A DNA stretch of 64,000 nucleotides from Ferdinandcohnia sp047238305 (GTDB lineage Bacteria > Bacillota > Bacilli > Bacillales > Bacillaceae_L): contig NZ_JBDFMO010000001.1 of NCBI RefSeq assembly GCF_047238305.1, positions 3,844,001-3,908,000 on the forward strand. Direction: 5' to 3'. Positions 51,301 to 60,450 of this stretch are shown here, in pieces. Every line of letters starts with the position of its first letter. Positions within the stretch are counted from its first letter, which is position 1. The position numbers and the translations under genes were made by a program. Under the pieces are notes generated by a model. It made no database searches and was not told the origin of the DNA. It was given only the letters and a program-made list of their open reading frames with translations.

Positions 51301-52083
51301 TTAAAAACGAACGCTCACTTGGCCAATATGGGCAAATCGTGCAGTGAATGAATCCCCTTCACGTGCCTCTATTGCCGCTGATAATGCACCTGATAAAATA
51401 ACCTCTCCTGCTCGTAGCGGTATATCAAATTCAGAAAGCTTATTTGCTAACCAGGCGACACAGTTTGCCGGATTTCCCAAGGCTGCTGCACCGACACCCG
51501 TGTTAGCCAGCTTACCGTTTTTTGAAAGAGTCATGCCGATTAACTCGAGATCAATATCTTCTACCTTGGTTGGTTTTCCACCAAGCACATAAAAACCAGA
51601 AGATGCATTATCAGCAACCGTGTCAGCAAGCTTAATCTTCCAATCTTTTACTCTACTATCAACGATTTCTAAGGCTGGAACAATATACTCGGTTGCTTGA
51701 AGAACATCAAGCGCGGTCACATTTGGTCCACGTAAATCCTTCTTTAAAATAAATGCAATTTCACCTTCCACCTTAGGCTGCAGTACTTTTTCAATCGAAA
51801 TTTTCCCGCCATTTTCGACCACCATGCTGTCCAATAAGTGGCCGTAATCCGGTTCATCAACCCCTAATAGATTCTGCATCGCTAAAGAGGTTAAACCGAT
51901 TTTTTTCCCGACGATTTTCTGTCCTTCCACTACCCTTTTTTTTATATTTTCAAGCTGAATATAATAAGCGTCTTTGACTGTTAGCTCTGAATCTACTGAA
52001 GTTGGCGCTTCAATTCCAACGCGAGTAGATTCTGCTTCAGCTAGTTTCAAGGCAAATTGTTCGATTTTATTGGTCACGGTCAC
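51301..52083 (-). CDS. praE: 2-Oxopent-4-enoate hydratase
   Basis: A 260-residue hydratase/decarboxylase-family protein. Seen: KIVGKKIGLTSLAMQNLLGV, QPKVEGEIAFILKKDLRGPN and GNPANCVAWLANKL. It hydrates 2-oxopent-4-enoate to 4-hydroxy-2-oxovalerate. A GTG start at 52083, with AAGGAAGG just upstream, gives the same length as its paralogue. An ATG upstream at 52170 would overlap the preceding gene by 77 bp. It begins 10 bp after the dehydrogenase stop codon. Confidence 0.8.
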   Translation of the reverse strand: MTVTNKIEQFALKLAEAESTRVGIEAPTSVDSELTVKDAYYIQLENIKKRVVEGQKIVGKKIGLTSLAMQNLLGVDEPDYGHLLDSMVVENGGKISIEKVLQPKVEGEIAFILKKDLRGPNVTALDVLQATEYIVPALEIVDSRVKDWKIKLADTVADNASSGFYVLGGKPTKVEDIDLELIGMTLSKNGKLANTGVGAAALGNPANCVAWLANKLSEFDIPLRAGEVILSGALSAAIEAREGDSFTARFAHIGQVSVRF

Positions 52084-52093
52084 ACACCCTTCC

Positions 52094-53557
52094 TTATAGT
52101 TTGATTGTGATATTGGATAATTCCGAGTAAAAGTCAAGACTATGCATTCCACCCGTTCTGCCGATACCACTATGCTTCATCCCACCAAATGGTGTACGAA
52201 GGTCACGCAAGAACCACGTGTTGACCCAAATAATTCCGGCTTCAATTTGGTGGGCTACACGGTGAGCAAGTCGAAGATCATTCGTCCAAATGGTTGCACT
52301 TAAACCATAATGCGTATCATTTGCCTGCATGATGACTTCTTCTTCCATATCAAACGGTGTAACCGTCACAACAGGCCCGAAAATTTCTTCTCTTACACAA
52401 CGAGAATTTCGATCCAACCCTGTAATAATCGTAGGCTCTAAAAAATAACCTTTCTCAAATCCTTCAGGTCGTTTTCCACCTGTTACAAAGTTCCCACCAT
52501 CATTGCGAGCAATTTCTAGATAGCTATTCACACGATCATAATGTTCTTTACTGATTAATGCTCCGACATTGGTATCCGAATTTTCCGGTCGACCTACTTT
52601 TAATGCCTTCACTTTCTCAGAGAATTTGTTTAAGAACTCTTCGTAAATTGGACGTTCTACATAAATTCTCGAACCGCAAAGACACACTTCACCTTGATTG
52701 ATAAAGCTTGATTTCATCGTCGTTTCAATAACCTCATCAAGGTCGGAGTCCGCGAAAATAATATTAGGATTTTTACCACCAAGCTCAAAGGATAATTTTT
52801 TCAATGAGGTAGAGGCCGCTCTCATAATCGCGGAGCCCGTTCCCGGTTCACCGATAAAGGAAATCGCATCTACATCTGGATGCTCAGAGATTGCACTTCC
52901 TGCAGAGTTGGTACCAAATCCATGAACTAAATTGACAACCCCGTCCGGAACTCCAGCTTCTTTACAAATCTCCATCAAGACCGTTGCAGTCATGGGTGTC
53001 CATTCAGCTGGTTTGATGACCGCAGTATTCCCCATTGCTAGACATGGTGCTAATTTCCAAGTAAGTAGCAGTAACGGTAGGTTCCATGGCTTAATAATCC
53101 CAACCACCCCTACCGGACGACGATGGGTATAATGCAAAGCTTTATCGTCTTGCAGATTCGCATCCGTATTTACTGAGACCATATAATCAGCAAAAAAGTG
53201 GAAGTTATATGCTGCACGTGGAATATCAACACTATTTGCTAACCAAAATGGCTTTCCAGTATCTAAAGATTCAAGCCGTGCGAGTTCCTCTTGTCTTTCA
53301 AGGATTAAATCTCCAATCCGACGAATAATTTTCGAACGCTCCTCAACAGTTGTGTTTTTCCACTTTCCATTTAAGGCTCTTCTGGCAGCAGCTACAGCAA
53401 AGTCGACCTCTTCTTTCCCACCCTCTGCAACTGTTCCCAGAACCTCTTCGGTAGCAGGATTGATGTTAGTAAATGTTTTTTGATTCTGTGATTCAACAAA
53501 TTGTCCATTAATAAAATGTAAACAATTTATTGCTTGTACTCTTGTTTCAACTTGCAT
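52094..53557 (-). CDS. praB: 2-Hydroxymuconic semialdehyde dehydrogenase
   Basis: A 487-residue ALDH-superfamily enzyme of the DmpC/XylG type. The catalytic cysteine is in NQGEVCLCGSRIYVER, the general base in KLSFELGGKNPN, and the cofactor-binding SFIGEPGTGSAIMR is in the NAD domain. The residues NxxGEVCLCGSR are typical of the muconic semialdehyde branch. It oxidises 2-hydroxymuconate-6-semialdehyde to 2-hydroxymuconate. It is the first gene of the minus-strand operon, with GGAGG upstream, divergent from the decarboxylase. Confidence 0.92.
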   Translation of the reverse strand: MQVETRVQAINCLHFINGQFVESQNQKTFTNINPATEEVLGTVAEGGKEEVDFAVAAARRALNGKWKNTTVEERSKIIRRIGDLILERQEELARLESLDTGKPFWLANSVDIPRAAYNFHFFADYMVSVNTDANLQDDKALHYTHRRPVGVVGIIKPWNLPLLLLTWKLAPCLAMGNTAVIKPAEWTPMTATVLMEICKEAGVPDGVVNLVHGFGTNSAGSAISEHPDVDAISFIGEPGTGSAIMRAASTSLKKLSFELGGKNPNIIFADSDLDEVIETTMKSSFINQGEVCLCGSRIYVERPIYEEFLNKFSEKVKALKVGRPENSDTNVGALISKEHYDRVNSYLEIARNDGGNFVTGGKRPEGFEKGYFLEPTIITGLDRNSRCVREEIFGPVVTVTPFDMEEEVIMQANDTHYGLSATIWTNDLRLAHRVAHQIEAGIIWVNTWFLRDLRTPFGGMKHSGIGRTGGMHSLDFYSELSNITIKL

Positions 53558-53817
53558 GAAACAATTCCTCCTTTTATTAACTAAATTTTTTGATAATTTA
53601 TGTCTGTATCTTACCCTCTATCTATTCCATAAACAACACTGCTGTTTCTCTATGTGGAACAACTTTAAAATAAATTTCATTTTTCGAAAAAAATAATTAT
53701 CAAACAAATCAAAACGTTTTTAATTCTACCTTTTCAACTTACATACTTCTTTGCTATATTACATACTATGAAAAACGTTTACTATAGAGGAACAATTCCC
53801 TAAAGGAGGAATAGACA
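53558..53817. promoter_or_regulatory. Divergent promoter region of praB and praH
   Basis: About 260 AT-rich bp between divergent genes. CAAAACGTTTTTAA (about 53707) and GAAAAACGTTTAC (about 53769) resemble imperfect cre half-palindromes. No clear sigma-A promoter can be picked with confidence. No regulator gene lies next to the cluster. Confidence 0.4.
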
Positions 53818-54753
53818 ATGTACGATTTCCATACACATCTTATCCCGCCCGATGTTATCACATGGCTAAAGGATCATCAGCACACAGTAAATGCAAAATG
53901 GATTCAAAAAGAAGCAAACAAAAATGAATTTTTAGTGGTGAATGAAAAATGGGGATTTGAACTGAAGCAAGCTTTCATTGACAGTCATCTTTATTTAGTA
54001 GAACAAGCGAAAGCAGGCGTCACCCACTCTGTTGTTTCACCCATTCCACAGCTTTTCTTGTATGATTTTCCTGATGACATTTCATCTGACATTTCTCTTG
54101 TATACAATCGTTCTTTAGCTCAATTGACGAAAGCAGCACCCCAGAAAATCTCAGCACTCGGAACTGTCCCCCTTACGAACCCAGACAAAGCAGCACAAAT
54201 TTTAAACGAAGGAATGAATCTTGGCCTAAAAGGAGTAATTATCGGTCCTGGATTACCAGGCCGAATGTTATCTGATGAATTTTTCACGCCATTTTTTGAA
54301 GAAGCAAACCGGCTCAATGCCATCGTTTTTATCCATCCACTTTTAGCAGAAGACCCACGACTCCAAAGGAGAATGATGCCGAACCTTATTGGTGTTCCGT
54401 GGGAAACAACTGTTTGTGCAACAGATTTCTTATTAAGTGGACTGATTGATCGATATGCAAATGTAAAAGTTTTGTTTGCCCATGGGGGTGGATTTCTTCC
54501 CTATCAAATTGGGAGATTGGATAAAGGATATGAGCAGTGGAAGCTAGTATCCACAAATCTTCAAGCCCCACCATCTGAGTACATAAAACGCTTCTGGTAT
54601 GACACCGTCTTGTGGAATCAAGATAGCCTTGATTTTCTATGTAAAATAGTTGGAGAAGAAAGAATCGTACCTGGTTCAGATTACCCTTTTGACCTATCTG
54701 CATGGCCTCCTGAGGAAAAGTTTCAACACGGTGCAGCTTCGTTACTTGGGTGA
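53818..54753 (+). CDS. praH: ACMSD-like amidohydrolase, probable 5-carboxy-2-hydroxymuconate-6-semialdehyde decarboxylase
   Basis: A 311-residue amidohydrolase-fold decarboxylase. The metal ligands are visible: His5 and His7 (DFHTHL), His173 (FIHPLLAEDP), His222 (LFAHGGGFLP) and Asp288 (PGSDYPFD). The ACMSD family decarboxylates carboxymuconate semialdehydes. In the 2,3-cleavage of protocatechuate it removes the carboxyl group before the PraB step. The end is short: only about 23 residues follow GSDYPFD, where relatives have about 40 including a helix. This could be a natural compact form or a small deletion. Confidence 0.75.
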   Translation: MYDFHTHLIPPDVITWLKDHQHTVNAKWIQKEANKNEFLVVNEKWGFELKQAFIDSHLYLVEQAKAGVTHSVVSPIPQLFLYDFPDDISSDISLVYNRSLAQLTKAAPQKISALGTVPLTNPDKAAQILNEGMNLGLKGVIIGPGLPGRMLSDEFFTPFFEEANRLNAIVFIHPLLAEDPRLQRRMMPNLIGVPWETTVCATDFLLSGLIDRYANVKVLFAHGGGFLPYQIGRLDKGYEQWKLVSTNLQAPPSEYIKRFWYDTVLWNQDSLDFLCKIVGEERIVPGSDYPFDLSAWPPEEKFQHGAASLLG

Positions 54754-54780
54754 ATCACAATCCTGGATAAAATTCGTAAA

Positions 54781-54829
54781 AAAACGGTAGCCAAACTAAT
54801 TCTAAGTTTGACTACCGTTTGTGTTTTTT
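54781..54829. terminator. Bidirectional terminator
   Basis: AAACGGTAGCCAAACT pairs with AGTTTGACTACCGTTT (one mismatch) and is followed by a T run on the plus strand. Confidence 0.82.
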
Positions 54830-56077
54830 TTATGATTCCTGAACAGGCATCGGTGCTCCTGCTTTCACGAGCGCTTTACTTCCCATAAGGAAGAAGGACA
54901 GTGCGACCATGAAGATTCCCGTGCCAATGAGGAGCCATTCGATTTTTACGATATCTGCAATCGGTCCGAAAATCAACATCCCGAGAGGCATCATCGAGGT
55001 AGAAATCATACTGAATACCCCAAAAACCCTTCCTAGATAATTTTCCTCAATTTTTTCCTGCAATAATACGGTTGCAGGTGTATTAAAGATTGGCATCGCG
55101 ATACCGCAAATCAGCATAACACCTAAATACAACCAGAAAATCGGTACAATTCCTAGTCCAATTGTTGTTAGACCAAATAGGACACTCGCCAATGTCATTG
55201 TATGAATCTTATTTTTGAAGCCACCCCAAGTGGCAATCACTCCTCCTCCAACTATCATCCCGATTGAAAAGGCAATTTCAATTGCTGTTAATCGCCACAC
55301 ATCATCTCCGAAGCTGCGCGTGACCTGAAGTGGTGTAAGGAAGGCTGCTGGTGCCATAGCCACAAAAAAGATTGCAAAGAAAAGGAAAAATGGCTTCAAA
55401 AATTCACTTTGTTTAATATAGTTTACTCCGAGCTTAAAATCTTCAAGATACCCGACATGTTGTTGTTCGACTGCCTTCTTATGGGAAGGAATTTTAAGAA
55501 AGACAAGCAAAGTCATAATCGCGATTGCTGCTGTTATTACATCAATAAAGAAAATAATTTCAAGTGAAGCTATAGTTAGCAAAGCTGCACTTACCATTGG
55601 TGCAATCAGCATGATCACAGCCTGGATGCTTCCATTTGCACCATTTGTTTTCGTTAACTTATCCTGAGGAACAATTTGTGGTAAAATCGCGCCAACAGCT
55701 GGTGTTTGGATTCCTGTTCCTAATCCCCGAATCGCGGATATAACAAAAAGGAGCCAAATGGAGTCATATCCCATTAAAAACAAAATGGCTAATATTAATG
55801 TAGAAACAGCAATCATTCCGTCCGCCAGAATGATTAACACTTTCCGATTATATCGGTCAGCCCACACGCCAGCAAAAGGAGAAAGGAAAAAAGTCGGTAA
55901 AAATCCACAGATAATCGAGATGGTCATCATAATTCCTGACTGCGTGTTAAGGGTGATATACCACATGATCGCATATTGAACTAATGCCGATCCAAACAGA
56001 GAAATCGTTTGGCTTCCTAGAAAAAGAATAATATTCTTTTTCCAATTATTAAAATCCCGTTCATTTATTGTATTCAT
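54830..56077 (-). CDS. MFS transporter (macrolide/drug-efflux-like)
   Basis: A 415-residue transporter with 12 hydrophobic helices of the MFS_3/macrolide-efflux type. Typical sequence includes FLGSQTISLFGSALVQYAIMWY, FAGVWADRYNRKVLIILADG and TKTNGANGSIQAVIMLIAPM. The substrate is unknown. The ATG at 56077 follows GGGAGAG; the in-frame ATG at 56131 lies within an upstream hairpin. No regulator gene is adjacent. Confidence 0.85.
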   Translation of the reverse strand: MNTINERDFNNWKKNIILFLGSQTISLFGSALVQYAIMWYITLNTQSGIMMTISIICGFLPTFFLSPFAGVWADRYNRKVLIILADGMIAVSTLILAILFLMGYDSIWLLFVISAIRGLGTGIQTPAVGAILPQIVPQDKLTKTNGANGSIQAVIMLIAPMVSAALLTIASLEIIFFIDVITAAIAIMTLLVFLKIPSHKKAVEQQHVGYLEDFKLGVNYIKQSEFLKPFFLFFAIFFVAMAPAAFLTPLQVTRSFGDDVWRLTAIEIAFSIGMIVGGGVIATWGGFKNKIHTMTLASVLFGLTTIGLGIVPIFWLYLGVMLICGIAMPIFNTPATVLLQEKIEENYLGRVFGVFSMISTSMMPLGMLIFGPIADIVKIEWLLIGTGIFMVALSFFLMGSKALVKAGAPMPVQES

Positions 56078-56099
56078 ACATTCTCTCCCATCAAAAATT

Positions 56100-56126
56100 A
56101 AGGAACTCCAAACAAGAGTTCCCTTT
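56100..56126 (-). other. Hairpin in the leader of the MFS gene
   Basis: GGGAACTC pairs with GAGTTCC, followed on the minus strand by TTAATTTTTG. It is located between the CBO0543 gene and the MFS start, so it may be the terminator of the former or an attenuator. Confidence 0.45.
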
Positions 56127-56173
56127 ACCATGAATAACTATATCCTATTTTAAGGCCATTTTCCATATAAATT

Positions 56174-56698
56174 TTACTTTATGTATTTCAATGGAATTGG
56201 GAACATATTTAATAAAAAGATAATCCAAATAATAGATAATCCCCACGCAATAAGGGGCTGTTTCTGGTGAAGTCTCAGCATTAGAAACATAACGAGATTA
56301 AAAAGAAGCGACCAATGGATCGTCCAACCATGGTGGTGCTTAATGAGGTGTAAATATTTCAAATTGATGTATTCCACTATTACATATACAGACACCCACA
56401 TGCCAATCCAGAGTAGCTTTCTCCATCTTTTTTCAGGAAAGCGCCCAAGATAGATAAGAACTGTTGCAGGATAGCTTACAAACATAATTAATAAGGTAAT
56501 AAATGTATGATTGCTGAGGATGTTTTTTGCAAATATTGTTTCCTGATAGGTCCAAATCCAGTAATCATGGAATAATAGATTTTTTAAAAGGTCCCCTACT
56601 ATAAAGAACAAAATAGTTGGGTAATATTCTCGCCACCTTCTCCAATCGCCCCATTTTATCGCGGCTAAAAGGAATAAGGCATTATAGACTAGGTGCAT
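56174..56698 (-). CDS. CBO0543-family membrane protein
   Basis: A 174-residue membrane protein with about five transmembrane helices. Family-like features are the N-terminal WGDWRRWREYYPTILFF, then WTYQETIFAKN and HHHGWTIHWSLLFNLVMFLMLR. The CBO0543 family is widespread in spore-forming Firmicutes, function unknown. The start at 56698 has AGGAG nine bases upstream. Confidence 0.82.
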   Translation of the reverse strand: MHLVYNALFLLAAIKWGDWRRWREYYPTILFFIVGDLLKNLLFHDYWIWTYQETIFAKNILSNHTFITLLIMFVSYPATVLIYLGRFPEKRWRKLLWIGMWVSVYVIVEYINLKYLHLIKHHHGWTIHWSLLFNLVMFLMLRLHQKQPLIAWGLSIIWIIFLLNMFPIPLKYIK

Positions 56699-56754
56699 CG
56701 AATACACTCCTGAACAAGTAGTACTTCTATAATACCCAGATTTTTACAATAAAA

Positions 56755-56785
56755 TAAGACGAATCTTATATTTGATTCGTCTTAT
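56755..56785 (-). terminator. Possible terminator of the aminotransferase gene or regulatory hairpin
   Basis: AAGACGAATC pairs perfectly with GATTCGTCTT across an 8-base loop, with TTATTTTAT after it on the minus strand. Confidence 0.55.
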
Positions 56786-56839
56786 TATGAAAAACTGTAA
56801 GATTTGTTTCAGACACGTATTCCAAGTTAAGTCGTTATT

Positions 56840-58015
56840 CTATTTTAATAACGGGATATCTTGTAATCGGTTGACAGCTTTTTTAAGAGTCTCTTCATTT
56901 TGAACGAGCCCAATTCGTACATAGCCCTCTCCACTCGGGCCAAAGGCATTTCCTGGAGTAACCACAATTCCCGCTTCATCAATTAAACGATACGTAAATT
57001 CAGTAGATGTAAATCCCCTTGGAACCTTTGCCCAGATAAACATCGATGCTATTGGAGAATCCACTTTCCAGCCCACTTCAGCTAGTCCATTCACTAACAG
57101 ATCACGTCGTTTTTTATACGTTTCACGCAAGTTGTCGCTGAAGCTTGAGGCATCCCTTAATGCAGCAATTGCTGCTTTTTGTATGGGCAAAAACACTCCA
57201 TAATCAAGATTTGATTTGAGTCGGTTTATGGCAGCAATGATATCTTGATTACCCACAATATATCCAATCCGACACCCTGCCATATTAAAGCTTTTTGAAA
57301 GAGAATTGAATTCAACCCCAACTTCTTTTGCACCTTCTACCGATAAAAAGCTAATCGGTATTTCCTCAAAATACAACTCCGAATAGGCAAAATCATGCAG
57401 GACCAGAATCTGATGTTTTTTCGCAAACTGAATGACTTTTTTGAAAAAGCGTTGAGTTGCAAGTGCTGGCACAGGGTTACCAGGGAAATTTAGTATCATT
57501 AGTTTTGCCTTTTGACAAATATCCTCAGGAATGGCATCCAAATCTGGTAAGAACTGATTTTCCTCTTTTAATGGCATGCCATACGGTTTGGCCCCTGCTA
57601 ATGCAATACCTGCTGCATATGCCGTATATCCAGGGTCTGGAACAAGAACCAAGTCCCCTGGGTTGGCAAAAGCCATTGGAAAGTGAACAAGACCATCCTG
57701 AGAGCCCATGACCATTAATACTTCATTTTCTTTTTTTATGGAAACATCAAATCTTCTTATGTAGTAATCAGAAATGGCATCATGCAATTCATCTATACCA
57801 GTTAATGAATAACCATATAATGAAGGGTTTTGAACATAAGTAGCCAATGCTTCAATGACATAAGGAGGTGGCGGCAAATCCGGACTGCCCACGCTTAAGT
57901 CAATAATGTCTTGCCCCTCACGTATTTTTTGTTTCTTATAGTTTGCTAGTTCGGTAAAAACCGATTCCCCAAACTCGTTCATTTTCTGTGATAGTGTAAT
58001 TTTCAATGCTGACAC
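56840..58015 (-). CDS. Class I/II aminotransferase (DapL/PatA-like)
   Basis: A 391-residue PLP enzyme of fold type I. The Schiff-base lysine lies in FNSLSKSFNMAGCRIGY, and substrate- and PLP-binding regions are DLSVGSPDLPPPP, MVMGSQDGLVHFPMA and LILNFPGNPVPA. The last is a variant of the usual NPxNPTG. Resemblance is to LL-diaminopimelate or alanine/aspartate-type aminotransferases, and the natural substrate is unknown. Monocistronic. The adjacent frameshifted deaminase is on the same strand. Confidence 0.85.
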   Translation of the reverse strand: MSALKITLSQKMNEFGESVFTELANYKKQKIREGQDIIDLSVGSPDLPPPPYVIEALATYVQNPSLYGYSLTGIDELHDAISDYYIRRFDVSIKKENEVLMVMGSQDGLVHFPMAFANPGDLVLVPDPGYTAYAAGIALAGAKPYGMPLKEENQFLPDLDAIPEDICQKAKLMILNFPGNPVPALATQRFFKKVIQFAKKHQILVLHDFAYSELYFEEIPISFLSVEGAKEVGVEFNSLSKSFNMAGCRIGYIVGNQDIIAAINRLKSNLDYGVFLPIQKAAIAALRDASSFSDNLRETYKKRRDLLVNGLAEVGWKVDSPIASMFIWAKVPRGFTSTEFTYRLIDEAGIVVTPGNAFGPSGEGYVRIGLVQNEETLKKAVNRLQDIPLLK

Positions 58016-58064
58016 CTCATTTGTTAGAATTACTACTATTATAACAAGATTATGAAAGTTTAGG

Positions 58065-58687
58065 TTAATCCTTCACCGATGAAAGCATCATCTCGTAAAC
58101 TTCTTCAATTTGCAGATTCTGATAATCGTTCAATCTATATTCTTTCCAGCATTCACTTGCTAACGCCACTGCTGTTGGGTAATCGTCCTGCATTATTTCA
58201 ATCACAGCTAGTCCCTTTTCATAACCAATTTTCAGGTCAAAATATACTTTTAATAATATTGATAGATCATCTAAAAATGGAATCGATCCCTCGACTTGAA
58301 TTCGTTTCCGACTCAAATATGGGGTTTTCCCGAGTAAATTTGTGCTTCCTCCATATTTGTCCTTGGCAGCATAAGCGAGATTTTTATTCCCACTCATGTA
58401 TAACGCACCAAAACAAAGAGGGCATGGTTCCATTGTTGTATAGAGCGTATAATTTATTAACCTTGGTATGGACACGATTATCAAGTTTTAGCAATGCAAT
58501 GATCTCAGCATGGGCTAGTTCATTGTGAAAAACCACTAAATCTGACAACTCACCGAATACAGCACTCTTTCCCCTTGCAACAATTTCACCATCGGCATTT
58601 ACAACAACTGCACCGATTAGGCGTGATCCCTCCTGGAAGGACGTCCAAGCTTCTCGGAAGCATTGGTGCCAGATAAGTGAGCATTAT
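58065..58687 (-). pseudogene. Nucleoside deaminase (cytidine/guanine deaminase fold), frameshifted
   Basis: Two frames together encode one deaminase. The upstream frame encodes REAWTSFQEGSRLIGAVVV, followed by the zinc-binding HAEI and ALLKL. The downstream frame (58065-58484) begins with LYTTMEPCPLCFGALYM, which carries the PCxxC zinc motif. A single-base shift around 58449-58484 separates the two zinc-ligand regions, so neither product can work. No ATG, GTG or TTG starts the upstream frame, and a stop (TAA) directly precedes it. Either the gene is decayed or there is a sequencing error. Confidence 0.7.
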
Positions 58688-58749
58688 GAACCCTTTCACA
58701 ATACTCACTCCTAAATTTATTCTTATTTATTCAATGAAACACAACAACC

Positions 58750-58788
58750 AAAAACAAGCACTTGCTAAAAAACAAGAGCTTGTTTTAT
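58750..58788 (-). terminator. Terminator of the acyl-CoA ligase operon
   Basis: AAAACAAGC and GCTTGTTTT pair, with an inner CTTG/CAAG stem, followed on the minus strand by TTGG and T-rich sequence. Confidence 0.7.
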
Positions 58789-58797
58789 CAAATTATA

Positions 58798-60369
58798 TTA
58801 ATTTATTAACCTCTGTTCTTTCCTCCAATACGGTTCCCTCATTTTCTTTTTATCTAGTTTTCCATATGAAGTTAGAGGTAATTCTGAAACAAATTTGATT
58901 TCCTTGGGTTGTTTATATTTGGCTAAATTAATTTTACAATAAGAGAGAAGATCATCTTTTAAAGGCGGTTTATTAGGGTCAGGGACTACCAATGCTATAA
59001 TTTGTTCACCCCAGTCAAAATGGGGGACTCCTATAACAGCCACTTGTTTTATTCCTGGGAATTTTTGAATGATGTTTTCCACTTCTGTACTGTACACATT
59101 TAATCCACCCGTAACAATCATATCATTCTTTCTATCTAATAAATAAACATACCCTTCATCATCCATTTTTCCAATATCGCCTGTATGTAACCAACCATTC
59201 ACAATCGTTTCATTCGTCTTTTCAGGCATGTTATGGTATCTTTCCATAACATAAGGTGCTTTAACAACAATTTCTCCTTGCTCTCCTTTTGGAACTTCTT
59301 TTCCTTTCTCATCAACAATTTTTACGTTGGCCATAAATGAAGGAGTTCCACAACTGCGTAAACGATGAATTTTATCCGAATCAAGGCTGTGATCAGATTT
59401 ACGCAACCTTGTAATAAAATTCGGACATTCGGATTGTCCATAGAATTGATAGAAAACAGGACCAAACTGCTTAAGTCCTTGTTTTAATCTCTCTTCCATG
59501 ATAGGAGATGCAGCATATGCAATCGTTTTTATATCATTTGGCGATACTTTAATCTGATATTGATCAATAGCATCAAGCAGACGGTATATCATTGTAGGCA
59601 CCATAAAAGTCACTATGTTTCCTTTTTGTTTAATGACATTTAATGCAAGCAAAGGATCAAATTTCTCAAATATTATGTGGGATGCCCCTTTCAATAAGCC
59701 ACTTTCCAAAAATTTACCAGCCCCATGAACAAGTGGGGTCATCAGTAAAATTTCATCCTGCTCTACAAGCTCTAACTCAATGATTTCACAAAGCAAATTA
59801 AGCGCTATTTTCTCCTGAGTCTGTACGATTCCTTTGGGCACACCTGTTGTACCACCAGTATATTGAATAGATGCTATATTACTAGGTTCAACATCTAAAT
59901 CTGGTGCAGTCTTTGGCATATTTTGTATAAAACTTTTCATGCTGATGAAGCCTTTAGGTACGGAATTAGATAGTGCGATAATTACTTCTAAGAACGGTAG
60001 TTTTTCACGAATGTCTGAAATTATTGAATAGCTTTCCGGTCCACAAATTATAGCTTTGACATTTGATTGTTCTAGCATATATAAAATTTCATTTCTATTT
60101 AATATATGATTTAGTGGTATTTTCGTTGCACCAATTTTCATAATAGCTAGGTCAGCTATAGCAAACTCTATGCAATTTGACATTAATAAAGCAATTGGAG
60201 TTTCTATTTTAATTCCATTTTGTATAAATGCATGAGCAAGTTGATTACTTTGTTTATCTAATTCTTTGTAGGTAATTCGCTCATCTTTAAAGTTAATCGC
60301 AGTTTTATCTCCGTACAATTGAAATGCTTTATTGTACATGTCCTTTAAAACAAGACCTAAATTGCTCAC
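58798..60369 (-). CDS. AMP-dependent acyl-CoA synthetase (ANL superfamily)
   Basis: A 523-residue adenylate-forming enzyme. The ATP-binding P-loop IQYTGGTTGVPKG (about 168-180), YGQSECPNF, LHTGDIGKMDDEGYVYLLDR and the C-terminal catalytic lysine in SYGKLDKKKMR are all present. It should activate a carboxylic acid to its CoA thioester; fatty or aromatic acids are typical. It is the last gene of the terminal cluster, 81 bp downstream of the CoA-transferase gene. The substrate cannot be deduced. Confidence 0.85.
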   Translation of the reverse strand: MSNLGLVLKDMYNKAFQLYGDKTAINFKDERITYKELDKQSNQLAHAFIQNGIKIETPIALLMSNCIEFAIADLAIMKIGATKIPLNHILNRNEILYMLEQSNVKAIICGPESYSIISDIREKLPFLEVIIALSNSVPKGFISMKSFIQNMPKTAPDLDVEPSNIASIQYTGGTTGVPKGIVQTQEKIALNLLCEIIELELVEQDEILLMTPLVHGAGKFLESGLLKGASHIIFEKFDPLLALNVIKQKGNIVTFMVPTMIYRLLDAIDQYQIKVSPNDIKTIAYAASPIMEERLKQGLKQFGPVFYQFYGQSECPNFITRLRKSDHSLDSDKIHRLRSCGTPSFMANVKIVDEKGKEVPKGEQGEIVVKAPYVMERYHNMPEKTNETIVNGWLHTGDIGKMDDEGYVYLLDRKNDMIVTGGLNVYSTEVENIIQKFPGIKQVAVIGVPHFDWGEQIIALVVPDPNKPPLKDDLLSYCKINLAKYKQPKEIKFVSELPLTSYGKLDKKKMREPYWRKEQRLIN

Positions 60370-60450
60370 TCATTAATCCTCCTAGACTGTATTTATAACA
60401 CTATATTTTCAGGATTATTGATGAGAAACCAAGAAAATGAATAATATATA

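Noticed and set aside
58079..58528. 149-codon plus-strand ORF
   Set aside because: It is a shadow of the frameshifted deaminase, whose zinc motifs lie on the minus strand.
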